The position numbers and the translations under genes were made by a program. A DNA stretch of 64,000 nucleotides. Origin: an uncultured Polaribacter sp. GTDB taxonomy: Bacteria > Bacteroidota > Bacteroidia > Flavobacteriales > Flavobacteriaceae. The notes beneath the pieces were generated by a model. The model searched no databases. It was not told the origin of the DNA and saw only the letters and a program-made list of their open reading frames with translations. Location: assembly GCA_943787375.1 (NCBI GenBank), contig CALSME010000002.1, positions 620,001-684,000 of the forward strand, in the 5' to 3' direction. Positions 44,801 to 54,212 of this stretch are shown one piece after another (positions within the stretch are counted from its first letter, which is position 1; the number at the start of each line of letters is the position of its first letter).

Positions 44801-46108
44801 ATGAAAGGATTTAAGATAACGAGTCTTTGTGTATTTGTTTTTCTAAGCATAACTGCTAAAGGGCAAGAGGTAAAATTAGAAACCTATAAATTTGGTGAAG
44901 GACTAAATTTTAGTACTGATGACGGTTATACAATGAGAATAACTGGTTATTTACAACCTTATATCGAGACAAAAACGTATACAGATGTTGATGAAAACAG
45001 TACTCAAAACCGTTTTAGAATGCGTAGAATTAGGTTACGTTTTGACGGTAAATTAAAGAATGATCGATTTAAATACAGATTTGCCTTTGACTTAAGTGGA
45101 ACTTCTGAAGCTGGAGATGCCTCAACCAATAATTTCCTGTTAGATGCTTTTGTTTCTTATGACATAACTAATCGGATTAAAGCAACATTTGGACAGCGCT
45201 CAACATTTACAGATAACCGTGAGTTATTCATGCTTTCAAATACACTTCAATTAGTTGAACGAAGTCGCGTAACGTCTGCTTTTGCAAGTATACGAGAGTT
45301 TGGTTTGTTTTTAGAAGGACGTTTCAAAACTGGTAAAGGGTCTTATCTAAAGCCTTATTTTGTTTTAACAAATGGAGATGGCGGTAATGTGCTTCAAAGA
45401 GATTTTGGCGGACTAAAAATTGGTGGTAGAATAGATTATTTACCATTTGGTTTATTTACAAACTTTGGTCAATTTAGACAGGCAGATATAGTTAGAGAGC
45501 GCACACCAAAATTAGTTGTTGGAGCTAATTTTAGCCATAATAATGGTATGAGTAGTAGACGTGGTCGCGATAGTGGTACTATTCTTTATTTAAATGATAA
45601 TGACGAAGAATCATTACCAGACTACACAAAATATGGTGTTGATTTTCTTTTTAAATATCAAGGATTTTCCGCACTTGGTGAATATGTTAAAACCACAGCT
45701 AGTGTCCCAGGTGATATAACACAACGTGTTAGAAATGATGGTTCTACATCAACAACGTTTGATGTAAATGGTATACAAGATGTAGAGAATTATGTAAAAG
45801 GGAGAATGATGTTAGGAGAAGCCTACAATATACAAGCTGGTTATTTATTTAAAAATGGTATATCGCTCGATGCTCGTTACACACACTTAAAAGCAGATGA
45901 CCATTCATTTCTAAATAATGCTACGTTTTATAATAGACCTAATTATTATACCATAGGAATCAGTAAGTATTTATCACGGAGTTACGGAGCTAAAATTCAA
46001 GCCGATTGGACTTACATTGATGGTAGTGATGGTATAAACAATAACGAGGGAATTGCAATTCCTGGAAACGAACATTTAGCCAGAATCATGCTAACATTTG
46101 CTTTTTAA
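44801..46108 (+). CDS. OprO/OprP-type outer-membrane porin
   Basis: The start at MKGFKITSLC (44801) gives a signal peptide ending TAKGQ; an upstream ATG at 44774 would overlap iadA. About 435 residues with the O/P-type porin pattern: FSTDDGYTMRITGYLQPYIE, NRFRMRRIRLRFDGKL, FGQRSTFTDNRELFMLSNTL and a barrel ending in Phe (LARIMLTFAF), the outer-membrane C-terminal signature. It probably admits anionic substrates such as aspartyl peptides. Confidence 0.85.
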   Translation: MKGFKITSLCVFVFLSITAKGQEVKLETYKFGEGLNFSTDDGYTMRITGYLQPYIETKTYTDVDENSTQNRFRMRRIRLRFDGKLKNDRFKYRFAFDLSGTSEAGDASTNNFLLDAFVSYDITNRIKATFGQRSTFTDNRELFMLSNTLQLVERSRVTSAFASIREFGLFLEGRFKTGKGSYLKPYFVLTNGDGGNVLQRDFGGLKIGGRIDYLPFGLFTNFGQFRQADIVRERTPKLVVGANFSHNNGMSSRRGRDSGTILYLNDNDEESLPDYTKYGVDFLFKYQGFSALGEYVKTTASVPGDITQRVRNDGSTSTTFDVNGIQDVENYVKGRMMLGEAYNIQAGYLFKNGISLDARYTHLKADDHSFLNNATFYNRPNYYTIGISKYLSRSYGAKIQADWTYIDGSDGINNNEGIAIPGNEHLARIMLTFAF

Positions 46109-46110
46109 AG

Positions 46111-47643
46111 ATGAAATATATAGTGATTTTAATAATCGTTCTTTATTGTTCAGTAAATACGTTTGCGCAGTTAAATCCGCAATCTAAACAAATTACACAA
46201 AAGTTTTTTCCAGAAATTGAAACCTTGGAAAATACAACACCAGCGTTACAAAAGAACAAAGGATTTACGGATTATGATGAGTTGATGTTGTTCCTAAATA
46301 ATTTAGTAGAACAACATCCTGAAACTATTAAATTAAATTTTATTGGAAAAAGTCAAAAAGGATATCAAATTCCGTTAGTTCTATTGGCAACACAAAATAC
46401 TAAAGAGAAAATAAAAGTTTGGATGCAAGGTGGATTACATGGTAATGAGCCAGCAAGTACTGAAGGCATGTTATATCTGTTAGACAAGCTTTTAAATGAT
46501 TCAAAATACATTTATTTATTAGATGATATCGATTTGGCTATTGTGCCAATGGCAAACATTGATGGCTATTTAAAACAAGACAGATATGCTGCAAACGGTT
46601 TAGATTTAAATAGAGACCAAACCAAATTAATGGCACCAGAAAGTGTGTCTTTAAAGCAAGCATTTTCAGATTTTAATCCAGAAATAGGATTGGATTTTCA
46701 TGAATACAGACCATATCGAAAAGATTTTACTCAATTAAGTGATTTCGGAATTACGTCACTGTTTGATGCCATGTTTTTATATAGTGGAAATTTGAATGTA
46801 CCTGAAAATATTCGAACATTAACAGATACATTATTTGTTGAAAATGCCAGACGAATACTAGACAAGAATGAGTTAAAACACCATGACTATATTTCTACTG
46901 GAAAATATGGTGGCGAAATTCATTTTAATCAAGGGTCAACCAATGCACGCTCAAGTGCAACAAACTATGCCCTAACCAACACAATTTCGACTTTGTTTGA
47001 GATTAGAGGTGTTGGTATTGGCAGAACGTCTTTTAAAAGACGAATACATACCACGTTTTTACTAGCAATATCTTATTTAGAGACGGCGAGTATTAATAGT
47101 ATGTTAGTGAAAAAGGAAATAAAAAAAGCTACGGAACAGCAAAATGATATCGTTGTTACAAGTAAAAAAACAATTGAAAAGGGAACGATAGAAACTATAG
47201 ATTTGGATACTAATGAGATTATAGAATTAGATGTTACGATAAGAGATGGTTTAAGATCGCAAGCAAATTTAATAAGAGAAAGACCATTAGCTTACTTAGT
47301 TGATGCAAATCAAACAGAGATTATAGAAAAATTAAAAACATTAGGTGTAACCATTGAAACACTAACCGAAGACCAAGAAGTTGAAGTAGAAACCTATAAG
47401 ATTTCAGAATATAAAAGAGATTCAAAAAAATATGAAAAAATGAATCTCCAAACAGTAAAAACAGAAATTGAAACCAAGAATATACAATTCCCAAAAGGAA
47501 CTTATAAAATAAATTTAAACCAGAGAAGGTCCAACATTATTCTCGAAGTTTTAGAACCCGAAGCACCAAACAGTTTTGTGTCTTTTGGCGTACTTGAAAC
47601 AGAAAAAGAAGCGTATTTACCAATTTATAGAATAACAAAATAA
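46111..47643 (+). CDS. M14 family zinc carboxypeptidase
   Basis: A 510-residue exported enzyme (signal ending VNTFAQ). The zinc motif HxxE is in QGGLHGNEPAST, a substrate-binding Arg is in GLDLNRDQTK, the third zinc His is in LDFHEYRP and the catalytic Glu is in STLFEIRGVG. These are complete for an active carboxypeptidase. About 200 C-terminal residues form a beta-rich accessory region. It likely trims peptides in the periplasm before IadA. It starts two bases after the porin gene. Confidence 0.86.
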   Translation: MKYIVILIIVLYCSVNTFAQLNPQSKQITQKFFPEIETLENTTPALQKNKGFTDYDELMLFLNNLVEQHPETIKLNFIGKSQKGYQIPLVLLATQNTKEKIKVWMQGGLHGNEPASTEGMLYLLDKLLNDSKYIYLLDDIDLAIVPMANIDGYLKQDRYAANGLDLNRDQTKLMAPESVSLKQAFSDFNPEIGLDFHEYRPYRKDFTQLSDFGITSLFDAMFLYSGNLNVPENIRTLTDTLFVENARRILDKNELKHHDYISTGKYGGEIHFNQGSTNARSSATNYALTNTISTLFEIRGVGIGRTSFKRRIHTTFLLAISYLETASINSMLVKKEIKKATEQQNDIVVTSKKTIEKGTIETIDLDTNEIIELDVTIRDGLRSQANLIRERPLAYLVDANQTEIIEKLKTLGVTIETLTEDQEVEVETYKISEYKRDSKKYEKMNLQTVKTEIETKNIQFPKGTYKINLNQRRSNIILEVLEPEAPNSFVSFGVLETEKEAYLPIYRITK

Positions 47644-48884
47644 TGAAGCAAATTTATAGAGACATGAAAAAAGTAGCATTACTAATTGTATTTTCCTGTA
47701 TATCCATACTGGTAAATGCGCAAGAAAGCGATGACAAGAATAACGCTAGCTTTAATCTTGGAAGTGGATTAAACTTTTCTTTTAATGAAGGGAATTATCA
47801 GTTTAATTTAGGTGGGTTTATAACACCTACTTACAGCTATCGTAAGGTTTCGGGTTCTGATGCTGAAAACACATTTAATGCTCGTAATGCATTCTTGGTG
47901 TTAAGCGGAAAAGCGGTTAAAGAAAAAGTGAGCTTTTTGGTGCAAACTGATTACAGCCAATCACAGCCATTATTAGATGCTTGGGTAGCATATCATCCAA
48001 CAGATAGAATTACTATTTCTGTTGGTCAAAAACAAACGTTTTTAAACAACCGCGAGATGATGTTTAGAGAAGATAAACTTCAATTTACTGACCGTAGTTT
48101 ACTTAGTCAGACAGTAAGCAGAACAGGAAGAGAATTTGGGGTATTCGTTGAAAGTAAGTTTGGAAACAAGTTTGGAATTGTTCCAATGTTTGCTTTAACA
48201 TCAGGTGATGGAAGAAATTCATTCGGGTCTGATTCTAGAGATACCGATTTAGGTGGTTTAAAAATAGGTGCCAGATTAGACCTTTATCCGTTGGGGTACT
48301 TTTCTGATGGCAATAGCGGGTTTAGTGCCGATTTAGCTCATGAAGAGCATTTAAAATTTGTTTTAGGGGCTGCTTTAAGTAATAATAAAGGCGTGAGTAA
48401 CTCGGTAGGTGAAGGTCATGGGGATTTTTTATTATATAACAATAATGGGATAACTAAACTGCCAGAGTATTCAAAAGCTTATGTAGACTTATTGTTAAAA
48501 TACAAAGGATTCTCTTTTTTAGGGGAATATGCAAATACAAGTGCTGGCGGGTTAAACATCGTATATGTTGATGCAGCTGCAACACAAATTTTGGCACCAC
48601 AACAAATAAGTGAGTATTTGGTTATTGGAGATAGTTATAATTTTCAAGCAGGTTATGTGACTTCTAAAGGGTTAAGTCTTGATTTTAGATATGAAAGTTC
48701 AAAACCAGAATTTGATACCAATTTAAATTCATTATTACCAGACGCGAGTAGTTTTACGTTTGGTCTAACTAAATATTTCAATAATAATAATAATTTGAAA
48801 ATGCAAGCTTCAATAACAAGTATTGATAATTCGAATGCTAATAACCAAACCGTTGGAGAATTTCTTGTTCAAATCGTTTTTTAG
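47643..48884 (+). CDS. OprO/OprP-type outer-membrane porin (second copy)
   Basis: A paralogue of the porin two genes upstream: FNLGSGLNFSFNEGNYQFNL, RNAFLVLSGKAV, VGQKQTFLNNREMMFREDKL and a C-terminal FLVQIVF ending in Phe. It starts at the ATG of TAATG overlapping the peptidase stop. MKKVALLIVF (47664) is an alternative start with a tidier signal peptide (cleavage after VNAQ). Two porins in one operon suggest two substrate sizes or charges. Confidence 0.83.
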   Translation: MKQIYRDMKKVALLIVFSCISILVNAQESDDKNNASFNLGSGLNFSFNEGNYQFNLGGFITPTYSYRKVSGSDAENTFNARNAFLVLSGKAVKEKVSFLVQTDYSQSQPLLDAWVAYHPTDRITISVGQKQTFLNNREMMFREDKLQFTDRSLLSQTVSRTGREFGVFVESKFGNKFGIVPMFALTSGDGRNSFGSDSRDTDLGGLKIGARLDLYPLGYFSDGNSGFSADLAHEEHLKFVLGAALSNNKGVSNSVGEGHGDFLLYNNNGITKLPEYSKAYVDLLLKYKGFSFLGEYANTSAGGLNIVYVDAAATQILAPQQISEYLVIGDSYNFQAGYVTSKGLSLDFRYESSKPEFDTNLNSLLPDASSFTFGLTKYFNNNNNLKMQASITSIDNSNANNQTVGEFLVQIVF

Positions 48885-50031
48885 ACACAGAAAAAAGATA
48901 ATCATCTTTGTTTTTTTATTTAACAATGTTTTTAGCATTGCACAAATATTGAGCCCAAATACAACGGGATCATTTACTTATATTCCAACAGCCCCTTTGA
49001 ATACAAAGCCTGTTGAAGTATTTTATCATATTCCAACAGGAGATATAAATACTATGCCTATTTTATTTTCCTTTCATGGCGCTAGTAGAAATGGAGCCGA
49101 TTATAGAGATTTTTGGATTTCTATGGCAGATGCTAATGGGTTTATGGTATTTGCTCCTGAATTTTCAGATACATATTATCCAACAGGAGATCAATACCAG
49201 TCAGGAAACATTTTTGATGATGGAGATAATCCAAGTTTAGCCACTTATAATCCTATAAATGAATGGACTTTTTCTATAATTGACCCTCTTTTTGAATATA
49301 TTAAAGCTGATGTCTCAAGCATTCAAGAAGTATATAATGCATGGGGGCATTCTGGTGGCGCTCAATTTTTACATCGATTTGTTGAATATATGCCTAATTC
49401 TAAATTGGATATTGCTGTTTGTTCAAATTCTGGATGGTACACGGTTCCAGAATACACATATAATTTCCCTTATGGGTTAAACGAAGGACAATTAAGTAAT
49501 GAAACTTTAACAGATGCATTTTCCAAAAAGCTTATTGTTCACTTAGGGTTAGATGACATCGATCCTAATTCAGCAGGATTAAGGCACAATATTGTTGTTG
49601 ATACTCAGCAGGGATTGTATCGTTTGGCTAGGGGAAGATATTTTTTTAACACAAGTCAAACAACGTCATTAAGTATGAGTGTCCCTTTTAATTGGGAAAA
49701 ACATGAAATTACTGGTATTGGTCATGACGCACAGTTAATGGCAAATGATGCCTTGCAATTTATTTTAAACAGCATACTTTCTAATCAAGATTATCTAACA
49801 TCAAAATCATTTAATATTTATCCAAATCCAACATCTTCAAATTCTGTGAAATTTAGCACAAACCTAAATACTCCAATTTCTGTTTCTGTTTTCAATATAT
49901 TAGGAGAGGAGATAGTCAAAAAAATAATAGAAGACCGCATTTTAAATATCTCTGATCTTATTCCTGGGATTTATTTAATAAAGATACAGTCAGATACATT
50001 CTCGACTACAAAAAAATTAATCAAAAAATAA
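48835..50031 (+). CDS. Secreted alpha/beta hydrolase with T9SS sorting tail
   Basis: A paralogue of the lipoprotein hydrolase at 36888-37814: FSFHGASRNGADYRD, DGDNPSLATYNPINEWTF, nucleophile GHSGGAQFLHRF and late His in GIGHDAQL. A signal peptide ending FSIAQ and a type A T9SS tail (about 325-398; FNIYPNPTSSN, ending TTKKLIKK) show export through the outer membrane. The first good ATG (48835) lies 50 bases inside the porin gene; TTG codons nearer the signal are possible. It is likely the extracellular first-step enzyme of the pathway. Confidence 0.78.
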   Translation: MLITKPLENFLFKSFFRHRKKIIIFVFLFNNVFSIAQILSPNTTGSFTYIPTAPLNTKPVEVFYHIPTGDINTMPILFSFHGASRNGADYRDFWISMADANGFMVFAPEFSDTYYPTGDQYQSGNIFDDGDNPSLATYNPINEWTFSIIDPLFEYIKADVSSIQEVYNAWGHSGGAQFLHRFVEYMPNSKLDIAVCSNSGWYTVPEYTYNFPYGLNEGQLSNETLTDAFSKKLIVHLGLDDIDPNSAGLRHNIVVDTQQGLYRLARGRYFFNTSQTTSLSMSVPFNWEKHEITGIGHDAQLMANDALQFILNSILSNQDYLTSKSFNIYPNPTSSNSVKFSTNLNTPISVSVFNILGEEIVKKIIEDRILNISDLIPGIYLIKIQSDTFSTTKKLIKK

Positions 50032-50050
50032 AAATTAAATTTTTAGTTCA

Positions 50051-51661
50051 ATGCATAACACAAAAGTTACAACTATCGCTTTAGATTATTTGGGTATTAA
50101 AAACTCAAAAATTAACTACCAACTATCAGCAGAACAATTACATAATGAAACTATTGCAAGATATCAAGGAAAAGCATCTCATTTAGGAGCAATTGCTGTG
50201 AATACAGGAGAGTTTACAGGTCGTTCTCCAAAAGACCGTTTTATTGTAAAAGACAACCTTACAAAGGATGAAGTTTGGTGGAGTAATATCAATATCCCTT
50301 TTGATACAGAAAAATTTGATGCTTTGTATAATAGAGTAACAGATTATTTATCGAAAAAAGAAATTTTTGTAAGAGATAGTTATGCTTGTGCAGATGAACA
50401 TTACAAACTAAATATTAGAGTTGTCAATGAATATCCTTGGAGCAACATGTTTGCTTATAATATGTTTTTACGTCCAACAGAAAAAGAATTGGAGACTTTT
50501 TATCCAGAATGGACTGTAATTAATGCACCTGGCTTTATTGCAAATCCAGAAATGGATGGTACTCGTAAACATAATTTTACAATCTTAAATTTTAGTAAAA
50601 AAATAGCTTTAATAGGTGGTACAGGATATACAGGAGAAATTAAAAAAGGAATTTTTTCGGTCTTAAACTTTATACTGCCAGTATTTAAAAATACCTTACC
50701 AATGCACTGTTCTGCAAACGTTGGTAAAGATGGAGATACAGCTATTTTCTTTGGATTATCTGGTACAGGAAAAACAACACTTTCTGCAGATCCAGATAGA
50801 AGTTTAATTGGCGATGACGAACATGGTTGGACAGCAGAAAATACCGTTTTTAACTTTGAAGGTGGTTGTTACGCAAAAGTGATTAATTTATCAAAAGAGC
50901 AAGAACCAGGAATTTTTGGAGCCATTAAAAAAGGAGCAATTCTAGAAAACGTTATTATGGATGAAAATGGAGTTGTCGATTTTGCGGATATTTCAATTAC
51001 ACAAAATACAAGAGTTAGTTATCCAATTCATCACATCGAAAATATTAAAGAACCTTCTATTGGTAAAAACCCAAAAAATATTTTCTTTTTAACTGCTGAT
51101 GCTTTTGGAGTTTTACCTCCAATTTCTAAGCTAACACCAAACCAAGCAGCATATCACTTTATTTCGGGTTATACTGCAAAAGTTGCTGGAACAGAAGCAG
51201 GAGTAAAAGAACCAACACCAAGTTTTTCAGCTTGTTTTGGTGCACCTTTTATGCCTTTACATCCAACAAAATATGCAGAAATGTTAAGTAAAAAGATGAA
51301 AGAATCAGGTGTAAATGTTTGGTTGATAAACACAGGTTGGTCTGGTGGTTCTTATGGAGTTGGTAGAAGAATGCCTTTGAAATATACAAGAGCAATGATT
51401 TCTGCTGTTTTAATCGGCGATTTAGGAAGTTATAAATATGAAGATTATCACATTCATTCTGTATTTGGAGTTGCACAGCCAAGAAGCTGCCCAGGAGTTC
51501 CAACAGAATTATTAAGTCCAAGAGCAACTTGGAATAATGATGAAGAATATTATAAAACAGCCTTTAAATTATCAAATGCATTTAGAGAAAACTTTAAGCA
51601 GTTTGAAGAATTTGCAAACGAAGATATACTTAGAGGAGGCCCACAGCGTTATGATATTTAA
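50051..51661 (+). CDS. pckA: Phosphoenolpyruvate carboxykinase (ATP)
   Basis: A 536-residue ATP-dependent PEPCK: FTGRSPKDRF near the N-terminus, the kinase P-loop GLSGTGKTTLSADPDR, the metal motif DDEHGW and late ATWNNDEEYYKTA. It converts oxaloacetate to PEP, the gluconeogenic exit for aspartate and C4 acids. It lies 20 bases after the secreted hydrolase, inside the IS6-bounded region. It may be a second copy dedicated to this locus or the chromosome's only one. Confidence 0.95.
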   Translation: MHNTKVTTIALDYLGIKNSKINYQLSAEQLHNETIARYQGKASHLGAIAVNTGEFTGRSPKDRFIVKDNLTKDEVWWSNINIPFDTEKFDALYNRVTDYLSKKEIFVRDSYACADEHYKLNIRVVNEYPWSNMFAYNMFLRPTEKELETFYPEWTVINAPGFIANPEMDGTRKHNFTILNFSKKIALIGGTGYTGEIKKGIFSVLNFILPVFKNTLPMHCSANVGKDGDTAIFFGLSGTGKTTLSADPDRSLIGDDEHGWTAENTVFNFEGGCYAKVINLSKEQEPGIFGAIKKGAILENVIMDENGVVDFADISITQNTRVSYPIHHIENIKEPSIGKNPKNIFFLTADAFGVLPPISKLTPNQAAYHFISGYTAKVAGTEAGVKEPTPSFSACFGAPFMPLHPTKYAEMLSKKMKESGVNVWLINTGWSGGSYGVGRRMPLKYTRAMISAVLIGDLGSYKYEDYHIHSVFGVAQPRSCPGVPTELLSPRATWNNDEEYYKTAFKLSNAFRENFKQFEEFANEDILRGGPQRYDI

Positions 51662-51718
51662 TTATTGTCATCCCACACTTCAATAAAGGTATTAGAAAAC
51701 CACTAAATCAATCCACCT

Positions 51719-51909
51719 TTCTGTCGCATTAACTCTGGGTACTTAATAAATGTTTAGATTTGACCTCATTTAATACTGAAATTGTGTTTGATCGTCATCG
51801 TTATCCAAGAGTAGTTCTATTACAAGCGATTTACTTCAAATTAAGATTTACATTGAGTTATAGAGATGTGGAAGAATTAATGTCAATAAAAAATTGGTTT
51901 AAAATATAA
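51719..51909 (+). pseudogene. IS6-family transposase remnant with terminal sequence
   Basis: TTCTGTCGCATTAACT (51719-51734) is followed by a frame (51739-51909) reading FDRHRYPRVVLLQAIYFKLR and then FTLSYRDVEELMSIKNW before a stop. This matches the N-terminal part of IS6/IS240-type transposases (F..RHYP...I...VRWYLRYPLSYRDLEEMM). The catalytic DDE region is gone. The element begins at the terminal sequence and reads rightwards, so the 16-kb module lies outside its left end. Confidence 0.75.
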
Positions 51910-51939
51910 AATATTTCAGAAACAAATGAAATAAAAATT

Positions 51940-52188
51940 ATGGAGAATATAAATAAATTTATAAGCAGTATAGATAATTCTACTTGTAATAAAATTAGAC
52001 AAAGTAAAAGTGATGCTGAATGCAGAAAATACTTAAGAGAGATCTACTCTAAGCAATTAAATTTAACCATAGTTAACCAACAACGTGAACTGTTAGAGGC
52101 TTTCGCTGATGAATTTAATGACAGTGCAGATACTTATATTTTAAAAGGAAGGATTGTTACATTTTTAAAAGCCTTTAATTGTGGCTAA
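51940..52188 (+). CDS. Small hypothetical protein (82 aa)
   Basis: An ATG-started frame of 82 mostly helical, charged residues (MENINKFISSIDNSTCNKIR; LLEAFADEFNDSADTYILKG) with no recognised family. It follows the IS6 remnant directly. Coding status is uncertain. Confidence 0.4.
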   Translation: MENINKFISSIDNSTCNKIRQSKSDAECRKYLREIYSKQLNLTIVNQQRELLEAFADEFNDSADTYILKGRIVTFLKAFNCG

Positions 52189-52457
52189 TTATTTATATCA
52201 CTATCAGTATTCCCTTGTGCTCCATTTTATAGTTTGGTTTTTTGTCTTTTTAGTGAATTGTAGATTTTACAATTGGATTTTTCAAAGGCGTTAGACTTAA
52301 TTCTTAAAGGGTTCAAGTTAGATTGAAATTCACAAAAATAGATGTCAATTTTGTGCTAGATCTTTGTGTTAGAGAATCCTATGAATTACCATCAAATGCA
52401 GGTTTTGTGTTAGAACTAAAAACACCTCCCTCTTTCTAAATTATATTCAAATAAACC
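52189..52457. other. Gap without recognised gene
   Basis: AT-rich sequence with imperfect repeats of TTTTGTGTTAGA (around 52350-52420). No coding frame with recognisable features was seen before the tRNA promoter. Confidence 0.4.
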
Positions 52458-52487
52458 TTGTAGAACTTAAAAACTATCTTATATTTG
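52458..52487 (+). promoter_or_regulatory. Promoter of the tRNA-fMet gene
   Basis: TTG (52458-52460), a 19-base spacer and TATATTTG (52480-52487) form an exact Bacteroidota promoter. Transcription would start at about the tRNA 5' end. Confidence 0.8.
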
Positions 52488-52497
52488 CAGTCTAAAT

Positions 52498-52570
<73 letters not shown>

Positions 52571-52574
52571 CTAC

Positions 52575-52608
52575 AAGAGTAATCAAAAATGGTTACTCTT
52601 TTTTTTTG
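52575..52608 (+). terminator. Terminator of the tRNA gene
   Basis: AAGAGTAA pairs with TTACTCTT around a 10-base loop and is followed by a run of nine or more T. Confidence 0.82.
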
Positions 52609-52720
52609 CTTTAAACTCAAGTATACAAAGGGTTTAAGAGTTTCTGCTAATGTAATTCACTTGTCAAAACAGTCACTAAATGTAGTTTCTCTCTGTCAAG
52701 GTTAAGTATCAAATATACGG

Positions 52721-52764
52721 AAAACTGGCAGTAAATAGCTTAAAACTGGCAGTAAAACTGGCAG
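52721..52764. repeat. Three copies of AAAACTGGCAG
   Basis: Direct repeats at 52721-52731, 52742-52752 and 52754-52764, about 150 bases after the tRNA-fMet gene. They may be recombinase arm-type sites or iterons of the element inserted here. The remainder of 52609-52935 shows no gene. Confidence 0.55.
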
Positions 52765-52935
52765 ACAATTTACATTTAATGAAAAATAGACTGGAGAATT
52801 ATCTAATGTCCGATTAAACGTAAAACAAGTAAAAAAAACTCTTAGTATTCTATTTCGATAAATTCATTGATTAACCCAATCTTTAGAAACTAAATATTTT
52901 TAACTTCTTCAAAGTATTTCAATAATTTTTCTTCA

Positions 52936-53325
52936 TCATGATAGTCTATTTTTTTTCAAATACACTTCTAAATTCATAAAGCCAAAATCCTTTATTATCT
53001 TTTGTTTAAAGTTATAAGCAGTCTTATATGTCAAGTTGTATCTTCTTGCTAATTCAGATGCTTTTGGTTGAGGTTCTCGATAAACAACTTCAATGTAAAT
53101 ATGAAATGCTTTTAATAGACCAAATCGAACATTATGAAATAATGTATTATAGGTAGTTTTATATCTTGTTTTACATTTTTTACAAGTCTTTTCAAAATTT
53201 TTAATGTAGTATAGAATTCTCATTATCCACACTTTAACACAAGTTTTTACTTCATAATTTAATAAAGGAATATAGCATTTTTCAATACTACTAAATGATT
53301 TCTTTAGTTGCTTTGATTGATTCAT
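52936..53325 (-). CDS. Zinc-ribbon/HTH transposase-like small protein
   Basis: A 129-residue protein. It has Cys pairs (KTCKKCKTRYKTTYNTLFHN), a NVRFGLLKAFHIYIEV segment and an HTH (PKASELARRYNLTYKTAYNF). The order zinc ribbon, TLFxNxRF, HTH resembles the N-terminal region of IS1595-type transposases, but no DDE domain follows. It could be a remnant or a stand-alone regulator. Confidence 0.5.
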   Translation of the reverse strand: MNQSKQLKKSFSSIEKCYIPLLNYEVKTCVKVWIMRILYYIKNFEKTCKKCKTRYKTTYNTLFHNVRFGLLKAFHIYIEVVYREPQPKASELARRYNLTYKTAYNFKQKIIKDFGFMNLEVYLKKNRLS

Positions 53326-53490
53326 TGGTGTAAATAAGTATATAAATATAGTGTTTCTATTTTTAACTACAACCTTTATGAATATTGACTTAAATCTATA
53401 ATGTATTTTCGATTAAAAAACAACTGTCTGTTTAGTGATTATCTCCATAGAGGTTAATCATAGTGATTGACTATTTAATTCATCATAATT

Positions 53491-53862
53491 ATGAATATAG
53501 GAGATAGTTTATTTGTAGAAACAGAATCAAGTTTAATTAGAAAGCATAAGCAGTTATTGTGGGATAATAAAAATGAGTTTATAATGTTAGATTTAGGAAG
53601 AGATATACCCATATTCAAATGGTTTATATCTAACAAATCTACTTGGGAGAGTTATGCGGTAATGCATAAAACGGAATGGCTCTTAAACCAAATAGCTGCA
53701 GCTCATAAACAGTTCCCAGAAGATTTAATAAAAGATATGTTAACTGATGCTGCAAAACGGATGCGTAATATATCCAAAGGAGGTATGATTTCTAATGCTG
53801 GTTATGAGTATATAATAGATAAGGCAATAGAATTAAAAGAGTGTTACAGACGTTATGCCTAA
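53491..53862 (+). CDS. Hypothetical protein (123 aa)
   Basis: A helical protein with no recognised domain (KHKQLLWDNKNEFIMLDLGR; AAHKQFPEDLIKDMLTDAAK). The stop overlaps the start of the next small gene by eight bases, so they are probably co-expressed. Its position suggests a role in the mobile element that precedes the restriction genes. Confidence 0.6.
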   Translation: MNIGDSLFVETESSLIRKHKQLLWDNKNEFIMLDLGRDIPIFKWFISNKSTWESYAVMHKTEWLLNQIAAAHKQFPEDLIKDMLTDAAKRMRNISKGGMISNAGYEYIIDKAIELKECYRRYA

Positions 53863-54212
53863 CGCTACAATTAGGTATCTAAAGAATCCATATTTTATTT
53901 GGGAGAAAAGAGATTTAGTAAACAGAAAAGAGATTTATAGAACTCATCTAAACGGTGTCATCAATAGAGGGATTTCAGAGGTAAATTATGAGTTGATAAG
54001 AACAACACTTAATTGACTATGATTTGAGTCAAAAGAAGATGACTAAAACTATCTTAAAGGATGCTACCAGATTATCGCTTTCAACTATTAAAAACTATTT
54101 AAATAATTATCCAGAACTAAAGGAAATTTATCAAAGTATTAAAGAAAACTCTGGGACAGTAAAACAAAGAAAGCAAAAGGAGTATAATACAAACAAAATG
54201 AAGGTAGTTTAA
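53855..54212 (+). pseudogene. Small HTH-like protein split by a frameshift
   Basis: The first frame (53855-54016, 53 residues, MPNATIRYLKNPYFIWEK) ends NYELIRTTLN. One base over, the sequence continues EQHLIDYDLSQKKMTK and then ATRLSLSTIKNYLNNYPELK to 54212. Read as one gene with an extra A near 54001 it gives a plausible protein of about 118 residues with a C-terminal HTH (LSLSTIKNYL). Alternatively the second part starts at a TTG at 54024. Confidence 0.5.

Noticed and set aside
35441..51661. Classical polysaccharide utilisation locus
   Set aside because: No SusC/SusD pair and no glycoside hydrolase are present; the enzymes are peptidases and serine hydrolases.
52350..52420. TTTTGTGTTAGA repeats as a recombination site
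   Set aside because: Short and imperfect, with no dyad or link to neighbouring genes.
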